A program made the translations under genes and the position numbers. Below, one piece after another: positions 17,136-26,289 of a DNA stretch of 64,000 bases. The notes under the pieces were generated by a model. It ran no database searches. It saw only the letters and a program-made list of their open reading frames with translations, and had not been told where the DNA came from. The first letter of the stretch is position 1. Every line of letters begins with the position of its first letter. Origin of the DNA: JAFKFI01 sp963795435 (lineage in GTDB: Bacteria > Pseudomonadota > Alphaproteobacteria > Acetobacterales > Acetobacteraceae); assembly GCA_963795435.1 (NCBI GenBank), contig CAWCHV010000007.1:930001-994000 (forward strand), given 5' to 3'.

Positions 17136-18191
17136 TTACATTTCGGGACAATCGTGGATTTGCGCTGACCCGCCACCCTGCGCGACGACCCCCGCTGGCC
17201 GACCGGCGCGCCATTCCGATACGCTGCAGCCGAACTGGCTTCTGAACCAGCGTGAGAATGCGCTGAGCGCCGAGAAGCCGAGCAGCTCCGCGACCGACGC
17301 CAATGACCGGTCGCGATTTCCGACATAACGTGTGACGAGCTCGGCGCGTACTGCGTCCATGATCGACGAAAAGGTCTTGCCCTCCCGGGCGAGATGACGG
17401 TGGACCGTGCGGCGGTCGACGCCAAGCCGTGCCGCGACCGAATCCGCCGAGCACAGTCCCGACGGCAACATCGTATAGATGCACTCGCGCACACTCGCAC
17501 TCATGGTCGCATTGCGGTGCGCGGCCAGCGTATCGAGATATTGCTGCACGTAACGCGTCATCTTGGTATCGGCTGCCGGCACGGCGGCATCGATGTCCCG
17601 TGCGTCGCAGATGATACCGTTGAAATCCTGATTGAACAGCACGTCGGTGCCGAAGAACTTGCGATAAGCGTCCTTTTTTGCTGGCGCCGCGTGAGTGAAG
17701 CAGATTGCCTCCGGCTTCCAGCGCTCACGAAACAATTGGTGGAAGCTGCGATGTAGGAAACCAATTCCAAGCTCGACGCCCTGCCGGATCGGCACCGGAC
17801 GCTCGACCTCGATCGCAAGGCTCAGGATCACGTCACCGTTCTCCTCATGCATGTTCAATAGCAACGACTCGCTGTGCAAGAACATGTAGCCGACCAGCAC
17901 GTCGAGCGCCTTGCGGACGGTCGGCTGTTCTCGCACCAACAGCGCCATCGCGCCGAGATTGGCAACAGTCCGCCGATCAGCGAGCCGCAAACCAAAATCG
18001 GGCTTGCCCGACCGCGCCGCTGACGCCTCGAGCAGGCGGCCGACGGCGGCGGCCGATACCATGACCTCGGGGTCCGTGAGACTTGTCGCCGGGAGACGGA
18101 ATTCGGCGGTCATGCGGTACGGGTCGAGACCGGCCGCCCGGGCCACCTCGACGTAATTGCTCAGCACCGCGCCGCGGATCAGGCGTGGCAT
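17136..18191 (-). CDS. AraC-family transcriptional regulator
   Basis: A 351-residue regulator. The N-terminal 180-200 residues match the arabinose-binding-like domain of the OruR/ArgR/PF12625 type (LSNYVEVARAAGLDPYRMTA). The C-terminal AraC double helix-turn-helix is seen in DSVAARLGVDRRTVHRHLAR and in SVAELLGFSALSAFSRWFRS. The ATG at 18191 is preferred over one 14 codons upstream because the family normally begins at this point. It is divergent from the dioxygenase operon with 189 bp between starts, so it is the likely regulator of that operon, sensing its substrate or an intermediate. Confidence 0.88.
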   Translation of the reverse strand: MPRLIRGAVLSNYVEVARAAGLDPYRMTAEFRLPATSLTDPEVMVSAAAVGRLLEASAARSGKPDFGLRLADRRTVANLGAMALLVREQPTVRKALDVLVGYMFLHSESLLLNMHEENGDVILSLAIEVERPVPIRQGVELGIGFLHRSFHQLFRERWKPEAICFTHAAPAKKDAYRKFFGTDVLFNQDFNGIICDARDIDAAVPAADTKMTRYVQQYLDTLAAHRNATMSASVRECIYTMLPSGLCSADSVAARLGVDRRTVHRHLAREGKTFSSIMDAVRAELVTRYVGNRDRSLASVAELLGFSALSAFSRWFRSQFGCSVSEWRAGRPAGVVAQGGGSAQIHDCPEM

Positions 18192-18380
18192 CTGCCGCCC
18201 AGTCTCCTCGCGGGCAAGCGCGACTGGATGCAACTCGCCCGATGTCCCCGAATGTTAAGCCGCCTGTCCCAGGAGGTCAAACACGGAGGCTCCTCTTCGC
18301 TTAGCTTCAGATCGTCGCAAGTCCAGAGCCGGCTGAACGGCCGCGACGCTACCAAACTCGACAAGCGGAGGATTTAGCCC

Positions 18381-19295
18381 ATGGCCAATGCGGCACAGCG
18401 TGCCGGCAATCCGGATGTCGCGGCACCGGCAATCTGCTCGGCAATCCTGAAGGTCGCCCCCCTGACCTGCGCGATCGGTGCCGAGATCACCAGCGTCGAT
18501 CTTGGCGCAGCGTCACGCGATCCGGAACTGATGAAGGATGTCCGTACGCTGCTGTTGCGACACAGGGTGTTGTTCTTCCGCGACCAGGAGATTTCTCGTG
18601 CCGAGCACGTCGCGTTCGCACGCTACTTCGGCGAGCTCGAGGATCACCCGGTGGCCGGCAGCGATCCCGATCATCCCGGCCTGGTTCGCATCTACAAGTC
18701 ACCGGACCAGCCGAACGACCGCTACGAGAACTCGTGGCATAGCGACGCCACCTGGCGCGAGCAGCCGCCATTCGGTTGCGTGCTGCGCTGCGTTGAGTGC
18801 CCAAAAGTCGGCGGCGACACCATGTGGGCCAATATGGCGCTCGCCTATGAGAAGCTGCCGCAGCATATCAAGACGCGGATTGATGGACTTCGCGCTCGCC
18901 ACAGTATCGAGGCCACCTTTGGCGCGGCGATGCCGATCGAGAAACGGCACGCGCTGAGGGCGCAATATCCCGACGCCGAGCACCCGGTGGTGCGGACGCA
19001 TCCTGAAACGAAGGAGAAGATCCTCTTCGTCAACGGCTTCACCACGCATTTCACGAACTTCCACACCGCGGAGAACGTACGCGTCGGCCAGGACTATGCG
19101 CCCGGCGCCGCTCAGCTCCTGCAGTATCTCGTCAGCCAGGCGCAGATCCCGGAATACCAGGTGCGCTGGCGCTGGCGTCCGAACTCGTTCGCGTTCTGGG
19201 ACAACCGTGCGACCCAGCACTACGCCGTGATGGATTACCCGCCCTGCCATCGAAAGATGGAGCGCGCCGGCATCAAGGGCGACGCTACGTTCTGA
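18381..19295 (+). CDS. TauD/TfdA-family Fe(II)/2-oxoglutarate dioxygenase 1
   Basis: A 304-residue non-heme iron dioxygenase. The iron ligands H-X-D are seen in WHSDATWREQPP, and the distal His in FWDNRATQHYAVMDY. The 2-oxoglutarate-binding Arg is probably in the late segment CHRKMERAGIKGD. The family hydroxylates carbon next to a sulfonate, ether oxygen, carboxylate or sulfate ester, which then falls apart. It has a 30-40-residue extra N-terminus ahead of the usual start (LKVAPLTCAIGAEITSVDLG). It heads an operon with a second, divergent copy at 21950. Taurine or alkyl-sulfonate use is possible but not shown. Confidence 0.88.
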   Translation: MANAAQRAGNPDVAAPAICSAILKVAPLTCAIGAEITSVDLGAASRDPELMKDVRTLLLRHRVLFFRDQEISRAEHVAFARYFGELEDHPVAGSDPDHPGLVRIYKSPDQPNDRYENSWHSDATWREQPPFGCVLRCVECPKVGGDTMWANMALAYEKLPQHIKTRIDGLRARHSIEATFGAAMPIEKRHALRAQYPDAEHPVVRTHPETKEKILFVNGFTTHFTNFHTAENVRVGQDYAPGAAQLLQYLVSQAQIPEYQVRWRWRPNSFAFWDNRATQHYAVMDYPPCHRKMERAGIKGDATF

Positions 19296-19335
19296 ACCGC
19301 ACCTCAACCCACTCCACCTGAGAAAGGAAACCACC

Positions 19336-20388
19336 ATGAACTTCCTCGACGGCGCACTTCATCCCGAGAACCAGGACAAGCTGGTGATCACCGCCGCTCC
19401 CTACGGACCGGAATGGCTGCCTTCGGATTTCCCCGAGGACATTGCGGTCGCGATGGACGATCAGGTGCAGAAGGCGGTCGACTGCTACAATGCCGGCGCC
19501 ACCGTGCTCCACGTCCATGTCCGCGAGCCTGACGGCAAGGGCTCGAAGCGGCTCTCGAAGTTCAACGAGCTGCTGGCGCGGCTGCGCGTCGCGGTGCCAG
19601 ACATGGTGCTGCAGGTCGGCGGCTCGATCTCGTTCGCGCCGGAAAGCGAAGGCGACAAGGCGAAGTGGCTGTCGGACGACACCCGCCACATGCTGGCCGA
19701 GCTGACCCCGACACCGGACCAGGTGACGGTCACCGTCAACACCGCGCAGATGAACATCTTCGAGCAGATGGATCCGCGCGACTATGCCGGGACGTCGCTC
19801 GGCGAGCCGGCGCTGTACGAGGCGTTCCGGGAAATGGTCGTTCCGGCCGGCCCGACCTGGGCGGAGGAGCACATCAAGCGCCTGAGCGCCAAAGGCATCC
19901 AGAGCGCATTCCAGTTCTACAACATCAACAGCTTCGAGACCGTCGAGCGCATGATTCGCCGCGGCGTCTACAAGGGTCCGCTGGTGGCGAACTGGGTTGC
20001 AATCGGCGGCGGCATGGATGCGCCGAGCGTCTATAACCTCGCCAACTTCCTGCGTGCGATGCCAGAGCGCGTCGCGTTGACGGTGGAAAGCTCGATGCTC
20101 AACACGCTGCCGGTCAACATGATGGGGATCGCCATGGGCCTACATGTGCGCTGCGGCATCGAGGACAACATCTGGAGCCAAGATCGCAAGAGCAAGTTCG
20201 GAACGGTCAAGCAGATCGAGCAACTGGTGCGCATCTCGCGTGAATTCGGCCGCGACATCGCAACCGGCGAGGAAGCGAAGAGGATCCTGCAGATTGGCAC
20301 TTTCTACAACAGCATCGAAGAGACGCTGGCGAAGAACGGCTTTGCGCCGAACCGCGCGAGTGTCCGCTCCCTCCAACAGGCTGCTTAG
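19336..20388 (+). CDS. BKACE (DUF849) beta-keto acid cleavage enzyme
   Basis: A 350-residue TIM-barrel, zinc-dependent enzyme of the 3-keto-5-aminohexanoate cleavage family. The metal-binding His pair is in VLHVHVREPDGKGS near residues 55-70, preceded by VITAAPYGPEW. The late segment ALTVESSMLNTLPVN carries the active-site Glu region. The family condenses a beta-keto acid with acetyl-CoA to give acetoacetate and a CoA ester. It is about 40-50 residues longer than typical members, with extra sequence near residues 105-170. Placed between two dioxygenases, it may cleave a keto acid made in the pathway. Confidence 0.88.
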   Translation: MNFLDGALHPENQDKLVITAAPYGPEWLPSDFPEDIAVAMDDQVQKAVDCYNAGATVLHVHVREPDGKGSKRLSKFNELLARLRVAVPDMVLQVGGSISFAPESEGDKAKWLSDDTRHMLAELTPTPDQVTVTVNTAQMNIFEQMDPRDYAGTSLGEPALYEAFREMVVPAGPTWAEEHIKRLSAKGIQSAFQFYNINSFETVERMIRRGVYKGPLVANWVAIGGGMDAPSVYNLANFLRAMPERVALTVESSMLNTLPVNMMGIAMGLHVRCGIEDNIWSQDRKSKFGTVKQIEQLVRISREFGRDIATGEEAKRILQIGTFYNSIEETLAKNGFAPNRASVRSLQQAA

Positions 20389-20519
20389 TAGGGCGATGGC
20401 ACGCGAGGCACAGTTCCGATCGTGCCAAGCTTGCGGGACCATGTGCTGTAGCGCCGGCAGACTCTGCCGGCCTGGCGGCCGCCGCAACTTTCGCCTAGCG
20501 CATAGGGAAACATATCGTC

Positions 20520-21491
20520 ATGGCCCGCGCCATTCGTCTCGACCGCATCGGCGGTCCCGAAGTGCTCCGCCTCGAGCAGGTTGAGGTCGGCGATCCCGGC
20601 CCCAGTGAAGCGCGGGTGCGTCACACCTATGTCGCGGTCAACTTCATCGACGTCTATTTCCGCACTGGTCGCTATCCGCTGTCGTTGCCGAACGGATTGG
20701 GTTCGGACGCCGTCGGTGTGGTCGAAGCGGTTGGCACGGGGGTCGCCGACATCAAGGTCGGCGACCGCGTCGGCTATCTGCTCGGACCGCAAGGTGCCTA
20801 TTCCGACGTCCGGGTCATGCCAGCCGGTGTCCTGATCCCGCTGCCCGACGGCATCCCGGACCGCGCCGCCTCGACGCTGATGATGAAAGGGATGACGGCG
20901 CAGTACCTGTTTCGTCAGGTTTATCCATTGAAAGGCGGCGAAACGATCCTCTATCACGCTGCCGCCGGCGGCGTCGGCCTTATCGCCTGTCAGTGGGCAC
21001 GCGCGCTCGGCGTCACCATGATCGGCACGGTGTCGACCGACGAGAAGGCCGCGATCGCCAAAGCCAACGGCTGCACCCACACCATCGTCACCTCGCGCGA
21101 GGACATCGCCAAGCGCGTCCGCGAGATCACCGACGGCAAGGGCGTGCCTGTCGTCTACAACTCCGTTGGCAAGGACACCCTGATAGCCTCGCTGGACAGC
21201 CTGCAGCCGCGCGGGGCGCTTGTCAGCAACGGAACATCGTCGGGTTCTGTGGTGATCGACACGCAGTTGCTCGCGGTCAAAGGCTCGATCTGGGTGACGC
21301 GTCCCGCGATGATCCACTACGCGGCGCCGCGCGCGCACATGCTCGATATGGCGAAGGAGCTGTTCGATCTGGTGCTCGCGGGAAAGATCACCGGCGAGCC
21401 GAAGCAGGCCTTTGCGCTGGCGGAAGCCGCGGAAGCGCATCGGGCGCTGGAGGCGCGCAAGACCACGGGCGCCACGGTGCTCGTCCCCTGA
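20520..21491 (+). CDS. NADPH:quinone oxidoreductase-type zinc-less MDR protein
   Basis: A 323-residue medium-chain reductase. The nucleotide-binding Rossmann motif is AAAGGVGLIACQWARALG, and the N-terminal GroES-like domain has FIDVYFRTGRYPLSLPNGLG and DAVGVVEAVG. It lacks the zinc ligands of alcohol dehydrogenases, placing it with Qor-type quinone reductases and enone reductases. In this operon it could reduce an enone or quinone intermediate. A 131-bp gap separates it from the BKACE gene and holds no clear terminator. Confidence 0.88.
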   Translation: MARAIRLDRIGGPEVLRLEQVEVGDPGPSEARVRHTYVAVNFIDVYFRTGRYPLSLPNGLGSDAVGVVEAVGTGVADIKVGDRVGYLLGPQGAYSDVRVMPAGVLIPLPDGIPDRAASTLMMKGMTAQYLFRQVYPLKGGETILYHAAAGGVGLIACQWARALGVTMIGTVSTDEKAAIAKANGCTHTIVTSREDIAKRVREITDGKGVPVVYNSVGKDTLIASLDSLQPRGALVSNGTSSGSVVIDTQLLAVKGSIWVTRPAMIHYAAPRAHMLDMAKELFDLVLAGKITGEPKQAFALAEAAEAHRALEARKTTGATVLVP

Positions 21492-21497
21492 GCACGC

Positions 21498-21953
21498 ATG
21501 GATGGGTGTGAGACGATGACAAAGCCTGCCGGAGCGAACGGCACACCGGTCTTGGACCGGCTGCGAGCGGGAGAAAACTGGAACTCGAACTGGGATCCAA
21601 TCGCCGAGCTGGACCCGGTCTGGCTCGAGAAGTTCATGGACATGGCGATGGCACCACTCGCCGCCGGTGTCCTCGACCCGAAGACGTACGAGTTCCTGGC
21701 GATCGCGGTCGATGCATCCTGCACCCACATGTACGGCCCCGGAGTACGCCGCCACATCCGCCGCGCACTTGAGCTTGGCGGAACACCGCGCGAGATCCTA
21801 GCGGTGCTGCAATGTGTAAGCGTGCTCGGCATTCATTCCGTCGCATTGGGTGTGCCGATGCTTCGCGACGAAATGACCGCACTCGGCATGACGACGCGTG
21901 GTGACTTGCCTGCAAACGGTTCCACAGCCGAAAAATCCAGGAGGAGACTATGA
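21498..21953 (+). CDS. Carboxymuconolactone decarboxylase-like (AhpD-fold) protein
   Basis: A 151-residue all-helical protein. Residues 55-100 (PKTYEFLAIAVDASCTHMYG, then GVRRHIRRALELGGTPREIL) match the CMD domain. Only one Cys is present in the active-site region (SCTHMYGPGVRRH), so a peroxidase-type CXXC is missing. Such proteins occur as decarboxylase or lactone-opening subunits and as accessory proteins of catabolic operons. Starts at 21498 or 21516 (MTKPAG) are both possible. It overlaps the second dioxygenase by 4 bp and follows the reductase by 6 bp, so it is firmly in the operon. Confidence 0.78.
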   Translation: MDGCETMTKPAGANGTPVLDRLRAGENWNSNWDPIAELDPVWLEKFMDMAMAPLAAGVLDPKTYEFLAIAVDASCTHMYGPGVRRHIRRALELGGTPREILAVLQCVSVLGIHSVALGVPMLRDEMTALGMTTRGDLPANGSTAEKSRRRL

Positions 21954-22783
21954 CCGACACGACCATCGAGGTTCGCAAGCTGACGCCCACCATCGGCGCC
22001 GAGATATTCGGCGTCGATCTCGCCGGTCCGCTCGGCAATCAGCAATTCGCGGAGATCCACCGCGCGCTGCTGGACAATCTGGTGATCTTCTTCCGCGATC
22101 AACGGATGAGCATCGAGCAGCACAAGGCGTTCGGCGCCCGGTTTGGGAAGCTGCACATCCATCCGAACGCCGTAAGACCAATCGAAGACCACCCCGAAAT
22201 TCTGCTGATCAAGGCGGATGAGAACTCGAAGCGGGTCGCCGGCGAAGTCTGGCATTCCGATGTCTCTTGCGACGCCGAGCCGCCGATGGGCTCGATCCTG
22301 CATATCCACGAAGTGCCGGAGAACGGCGGCGGCGATACGATGTTCGCCAACATGTATGCCGCGTATGAGGCGCTTTCCGAGCCGATGAAGGCGTTCCTGA
22401 GCAGGCTCACCGCCACGCACGAGAGCCTCAAATCCGCCAATCATCAGCACCGGGACCGGGCGGCCGACCAGCAGTTTCCGGTTGCCGAGCATCCGGTGAT
22501 CCGCACTCATCCCGAGACCGGGCGGAAGGCGCTTTTCGTCAATCGCGGCTTCACGACCCGCATCGCGCAGCTTGCGAAATCCGAGAGCGATGCGCTTCTC
22601 GAGATGCTGTTCCGTCACGTCGAGCGGCCGGCGTTCAGTTGCCGCTTCAAGTGGCGGCCCAACTCGGTCGCGTTCTGGGACAATCGCGCCGCGCAGCACC
22701 AAGCGCTGTGGGACTACTATCCGCAGCGCCGGTTCGGCTACCGCGTAACGATTTGCGGCGACGCCCCGTTCTACCGAGCTTGA
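21950..22783 (+). CDS. TauD/TfdA-family Fe(II)/2-oxoglutarate dioxygenase 2
   Basis: A 277-residue member of the same family as the 18381 gene, of standard length. It has KLTPTIGAEIFGVDLAGPLG at the start, iron ligands in WHSDVSCDAEPP, the distal His in FWDNRAAQHQALWDY and the 2-oxoglutarate Arg in GYRVTICGDAPF. The two copies share the fold motifs but differ clearly in between, so they are probably successive or substrate-differentiated enzymes rather than a recent duplication. Translation is coupled to the CMD-like gene by ATGA overlap. Confidence 0.9.
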   Translation: MTDTTIEVRKLTPTIGAEIFGVDLAGPLGNQQFAEIHRALLDNLVIFFRDQRMSIEQHKAFGARFGKLHIHPNAVRPIEDHPEILLIKADENSKRVAGEVWHSDVSCDAEPPMGSILHIHEVPENGGGDTMFANMYAAYEALSEPMKAFLSRLTATHESLKSANHQHRDRAADQQFPVAEHPVIRTHPETGRKALFVNRGFTTRIAQLAKSESDALLEMLFRHVERPAFSCRFKWRPNSVAFWDNRAAQHQALWDYYPQRRFGYRVTICGDAPFYRA

Positions 22784-22796
22784 CGCTCCGACCAGA

Positions 22797-22826
22797 GCGG
22801 ATGTGCGGCTGAAGTCGCACATCCGC
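22797..22826 (+). terminator. Hairpin after second dioxygenase gene
   Basis: An 11-bp perfect stem, GCGGATGTGCG and CGCACATCCGC, with an 8-base loop and 13 bp after the stop. No T-run follows, so it may be an attenuator or an mRNA 3'-end protector ahead of the transporter genes. Confidence 0.5.
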
Positions 22827-22880
22827 CTCTGCCCGAACGCCCACGCAACCTGATCTGTGAACGCGACAGGAGACGATCCG

Positions 22881-24149
22881 ATGGTCGGAGGAGAATCGCG
22901 CCGAACAGCTTGGCTGATGGTGACCCTGCTATTCGGTTTCATGCTGATCAACTTCGCCGACAAGGCCATCATCGGCCTGGCCGGCGTGCCGATCATGAAG
23001 GAACTCGGACTGACGCCGCAGCAATTCGGCTTGGTCGGATCGAGCTTCTTCGTGCTCTTCTCGGCCTCGACCGTCGTGGTGGGTTTTGCCGCCAACCGCA
23101 TCAACACGAAATGGCTGCTGCTTGGCATGGGCGTGCTGTGGGCCTGCGTCCAGTTCCCGATGCTCGGCCCAGTGACCTTGCCGCTGCTCATCGGCTGCCG
23201 CGTGACGCTCGGCGCGGGCGAGGGGCCGGCCTATCCGGTCGCGCTGCACGCGATCTACAAGTGGTTCCCAAACGCCGAGCGCACCCTGCCAACCGCGGTG
23301 ATCGGTCAGGGCGCGGCCGCCGGCGTCGTGGTCGCGTTGCCCGTGCTGGAATGGGTGATCGAGCGTTACTCTTGGCACGGCGCCTTCGGGGCCCTCGGTA
23401 TCGCGGGTCTGGTCTGGGTCGTCCTGTGGCTGCTGCTCGGCAAGGAAGGCAACCTCGAGAGCGTTGACCATGTCGGGCATCGGCCGGTAAACGCGGTTCC
23501 CTACCGGCGCCTCATCCTCAACCCGACCACGCTTTCCTGCTTCGCGGTCGGGTTCGGCGCGTTCTGGGGGCAATCGCTCCTGCTCGCCTGGTTCACCCCG
23601 TACCTTGTGAATGGGCTCGGTTTCAGCGGAACCCATGCGGCCTGGATCACCACGATCCCCTGGGCGGTCAACCCGCTGGTGTCGGTCACGGCGGCCTTCG
23701 CGGCGCAGCGGCTGGTGTTCCGGGGGGTATCGACGCGCGCCGCGCGCGGCCTGCTCGGGAGCGCCTGCGTGTGCGCCGGCGGCGTGGCCATGCTCTCGAT
23801 GCCGTTCATGACGGGCGATTGGCTCAAGATCGCCATGGTCGTGATCGGCTTCGTGCTGCCCGCGGTGTTCTACGTGATGGGACATCCCATCGTCAGCGAA
23901 TACACGCCGCCGCAGCAACGCGGCGCGATGATCGCGATCAACAACGCGGTGGCGACATCCGCCGGGATCATCGCGCCGTTCGTCATGGGAAGCGTCGTCC
24001 AGGGACTGGGCTCCGCCGGGTATGAGCGGGCGTACGCGATCGGCGGCGCAGTGTGCCTCGCCGGTGGCTTGCTCGGCATCCTGTTCCTGCGCCCCGAGCA
24101 GCAGCGAGTTCGCTTCATCAGCGACACGCAACTGGCTGCCGCAGAGTGA
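22881..24149 (+). CDS. MFS transporter, ACS-like
   Basis: A 422-residue carrier with about 12 membrane spans. Features include LINFADKAIIGLAGVPIMKE in helix 1, GAGEGPAYPVALHAIYKWFP in helix 4-5 and a late YTPPQQRGAMIAINNAVATS. These match the organic-acid symporter branch of the MFS. AGGAGA lies 8-10 nt upstream of the chosen ATG; a GTG 8 codons earlier is the alternative. As the first transporter after the dioxygenases it is the likely uptake system for the pathway substrate. Confidence 0.87.
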   Translation: MVGGESRRTAWLMVTLLFGFMLINFADKAIIGLAGVPIMKELGLTPQQFGLVGSSFFVLFSASTVVVGFAANRINTKWLLLGMGVLWACVQFPMLGPVTLPLLIGCRVTLGAGEGPAYPVALHAIYKWFPNAERTLPTAVIGQGAAAGVVVALPVLEWVIERYSWHGAFGALGIAGLVWVVLWLLLGKEGNLESVDHVGHRPVNAVPYRRLILNPTTLSCFAVGFGAFWGQSLLLAWFTPYLVNGLGFSGTHAAWITTIPWAVNPLVSVTAAFAAQRLVFRGVSTRAARGLLGSACVCAGGVAMLSMPFMTGDWLKIAMVVIGFVLPAVFYVMGHPIVSEYTPPQQRGAMIAINNAVATSAGIIAPFVMGSVVQGLGSAGYERAYAIGGAVCLAGGLLGILFLRPEQQRVRFISDTQLAAAE

Positions 24150-24150
24150 A

Positions 24151-25218
24151 ATGATCGACATGGCAAAGGGCTTGATCTCACGCTGCAGCGCCTGGGTCCA
24201 TGCGATAGGACCGGGCGTGGCGCTCTGCGGAATGGTGACGGCCGCCGGTTTCGTGATCGCCCATGTCGAGGAGGCGGTGTTCGGACACGCGTGGCTGGAG
24301 GCGCTGGTGCTTGCCATCCTCTTCGGCGCCGCGGTGCGCGGCCTCTGGACGCCGGGCCCGCGTTGGTCTCGCGGCGTGGCGTTCAGCGGGAAGACGCTCC
24401 TCGAGATCGCGGTCGTGCTGTTGGGCGCGTCGCTTGACAGCCGTGCCGTGCTCGCCTCGGGACCTGCCCTTCTCGGTGGCATATTCGGCGTCGTGTGTCT
24501 TGCGCTGATCGCCAGCTACGGCATCGGGCGCGTCCTAGGGCTGCCGCACCGGATCGCGGTGTTGATCGCTTGCGGTAACTCCATCTGCGGCAACTCCGCG
24601 ATTGCCGCGGTCGCGCCTGTAATCGGCGCAAGCGGAAGGGACATTACCGCGTCGATCGGCTTCACCGCCGTGATCGGGATCGCCTTGGTGCTGATCTTGC
24701 CCGCCATGGTGCCGCTTCTCTCCGTTGATCAGAAGGCGTTCGGCGTGCTCGCGGGCTTGACGGTATACGCCGTTCCGCAAGTGCTCGCGGCGACCGCTCC
24801 GGTGGGCGCGACCGCGGTGCATGTCGGCACATTGGTCAAGCTCACCCGGGTGCTGATGCTTGGGCCGGTGGTCTTCATCCTGTCGCTGCTCAATCGAAGT
24901 CTCGGCGCGCCCGAGGGCGCCGCAAAATGGGAGGCCGGCCGCAGACCGCGCCTGCATCGGCTGCTTCCCTGGTTCATCGTCGGCTTCGCCGTGCTCTCGA
25001 TCCTTCGTGCCGTCGACCTGATCCCGTCTGCGCTGCTGCGGCCGACGGCCTTGGTTGCCAGCGCGCTGACCATCGTCTCGATGGCGGCGCTCGGCCTCGG
25101 AACCGATCTGAGAGCCGTCGCCGGTTCGGGCGGTCGTATCACGATGGCAGTCACCGCGTCGCTGCTGCTGCTGACGGCGATCAGCTTTGGCCTGATCCGG
25201 CTGCTTGCATTGTGGTAG
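24151..25218 (+). CDS. YeiH-family putative sulfate exporter
   Basis: A 355-residue membrane protein of the YeiH/PSE (UPF0324) family with about 10 spans. Markers are LLEIAVVLLGASLDSRAVLA, IACGNSICGNSAIAAVAPVI (the conserved repeated GNS motif) and LTVYAVPQVLAATAPVG. Its ATG is one base after the MFS stop, so the two are co-translated. Some family members are thought to export sulfate or sulfite formed when sulfonates are broken down, which fits TauD-like enzymes upstream. The transport role is not proven for the family. Confidence 0.87.
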   Translation: MIDMAKGLISRCSAWVHAIGPGVALCGMVTAAGFVIAHVEEAVFGHAWLEALVLAILFGAAVRGLWTPGPRWSRGVAFSGKTLLEIAVVLLGASLDSRAVLASGPALLGGIFGVVCLALIASYGIGRVLGLPHRIAVLIACGNSICGNSAIAAVAPVIGASGRDITASIGFTAVIGIALVLILPAMVPLLSVDQKAFGVLAGLTVYAVPQVLAATAPVGATAVHVGTLVKLTRVLMLGPVVFILSLLNRSLGAPEGAAKWEAGRRPRLHRLLPWFIVGFAVLSILRAVDLIPSALLRPTALVASALTIVSMAALGLGTDLRAVAGSGGRITMAVTASLLLLTAISFGLIRLLALW

Positions 25219-25472
25219 CCGCCGCAACTGCGGTTGCCGGACGCTGGGTTGAGCCTTGCTGGTGCGCTGCTCGTTTTGCTCACCGTGCGCTGGGTGTCAA
25301 GATTGCGGGAGCGAGGTGTTCCCACCCGTGACGGTGGCGTGGATCCAGCATTCGGACCATCGCAAGCTGCTTGTCGGGTTCGGCAACGGCTTCTGCATCC
25401 TGCTTGTCTTCATCGCCGGGCCTCCACTACTCCTGGTGCCGAGGCTCGGTGTGGTGCCGAGCGGCAGGGTGC

Positions 25473-25871
25473 TTATCGCGAAGGGTCGCTCGGTTGGTCT
25501 TCGTACCGTCTGACCCGCACCGGCGTCCAAGCCATGTCTTGATCCAGTGCCAGTAGGCCGTCGCCTGCCAGTTCCAGGCCGGCGATCAGGGGCTGGAGAG
25601 CGCGGCGCGGGCGCGCAGCGCGCCGTCCGGCTGCTCGGTGCCAAGCTGCGGCAGGAAGGCCTGCAACGGGCTGCCATCGGGCAGCACGCCGAGCAGCTGG
25701 CGCTGGCGGGAGAGCGCGTCGCCGGCCCGCCACAACGGCGGCGGTTTGGGCCGAAAGGCGGCCGCCTGCTCTTCTGGCACACGCAGCGCCACCAGGCAGG
25801 CGCGCAGCCGCGCGGTGAGATCGCCAACCCGGCCCGCCGGGCTCAGCTCGGGCATCCCCCGGGCAAACACC
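25473..25871 (-). pseudogene. ScpA-like segregation/condensation protein, C-terminal remnant
   Basis: The frame reads VFARGMPELSPAGRVGDLTA, then FRPKPPPLWRAGDALSRQRQ, then ALRARAALSS. A missing C in agcccctgatc moves it to the next frame, where LIAGLELAGDGLLALDQDMA and WTPVRV complete the end. This order matches the C-terminal half of ScpA proteins, which partner SMC and ScpB in chromosome condensation. The N-terminal half is absent and replaced by an HTH scrap on the other strand. The intact ScpA is presumably elsewhere. The 254 bp between the YeiH gene and this remnant show nothing I recognise. Confidence 0.65.
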
Positions 25872-25946
25872 GCGCTAACGGTGCGCGAGGCCGCCACCCG
25901 GCTCAAGGTGGGAAAGACCGCGCTGTATGCCGCACTACATGGCTGA
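25872..25946 (+). pseudogene. Excisionase-like helix-turn-helix fragment
   Basis: ALTVREAATRLKVGKTALYA followed by ALHG and a stop: the first 24 residues of an HTH_17/excisionase-type DNA-binding domain. Such proteins usually sit in phages and integrative elements. The rest of the domain, with its wing, is missing, and the fragment fuses directly to the ScpA relic. Confidence 0.5.
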
Positions 25947-26027
25947 CAAACCAGAGTCTGCCTGCAGCGGTCGCCATTCGGGGGACGTTCGCTGAAAGTT
26001 CGCCCTTAGCGTTGTTCAGCTGACAAC

Positions 26028-26238
26028 CGACGCTATGCCCTCTACTACGGTGTCTCCCGCAACTTCCCGGCGCTGAGCGCATTCCACCAGGAGGGTCCGG
26101 CGCATCTGGCGTCGGTGCCTGCGGCGACGAAGCCAGAAGGCCAAGCGCATGGACTGGGATCGCTTCAAGGCTGTGCTCGAACGCTTCCCTCTGCCTGAGC
26201 CGAGGATCACTCACCCATGGACGGAGAGCGTGGCATGA
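26028..26238 (+). pseudogene. Group II intron reverse transcriptase/maturase, C-terminal remnant
   Basis: RRYALYYGVSRNFPALSAFH begins the end of the intron-encoded protein. After an extra G near 26091 the frame continues RRIWRRCLRRRSQKAKRMDW, then FPLPEPRITHPWTESVA and a stop. The pattern YYGV-N-ALS-F, W-R-LRRRSQK and PRI-HPWP/T is the signature tail of LtrA-type maturases in bacterial introns. The reverse transcriptase palm and X domains are missing. Confidence 0.78.
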
Positions 26239-26257
26239 CGCGGGTTACGCTCGGGAA

Positions 26258-26289
26258 GAGCCGGGGGCGGGAAAGCTGCATGCCGGATC
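26258..26289 (+). ncRNA. Degenerate group II intron domain V-like hairpin
   Basis: Begins GAGCCGGGGGCGGGAAAGCT and ends GCCGGATC. The outer stem GAGCCGG/CCGGATC has one mismatch, around a GAAA tetraloop, as in intron domain V. The inner stem seems damaged. It follows the maturase tail by 19 bp, the expected position. It is a relic, not a working ribozyme. Confidence 0.5.

Noticed and set aside
25256..25513. Small membrane-like frame after the YeiH gene
   Set aside because: It has one hydrophobic stretch but no ribosome site and no known family. It is likely chance in non-coding sequence.
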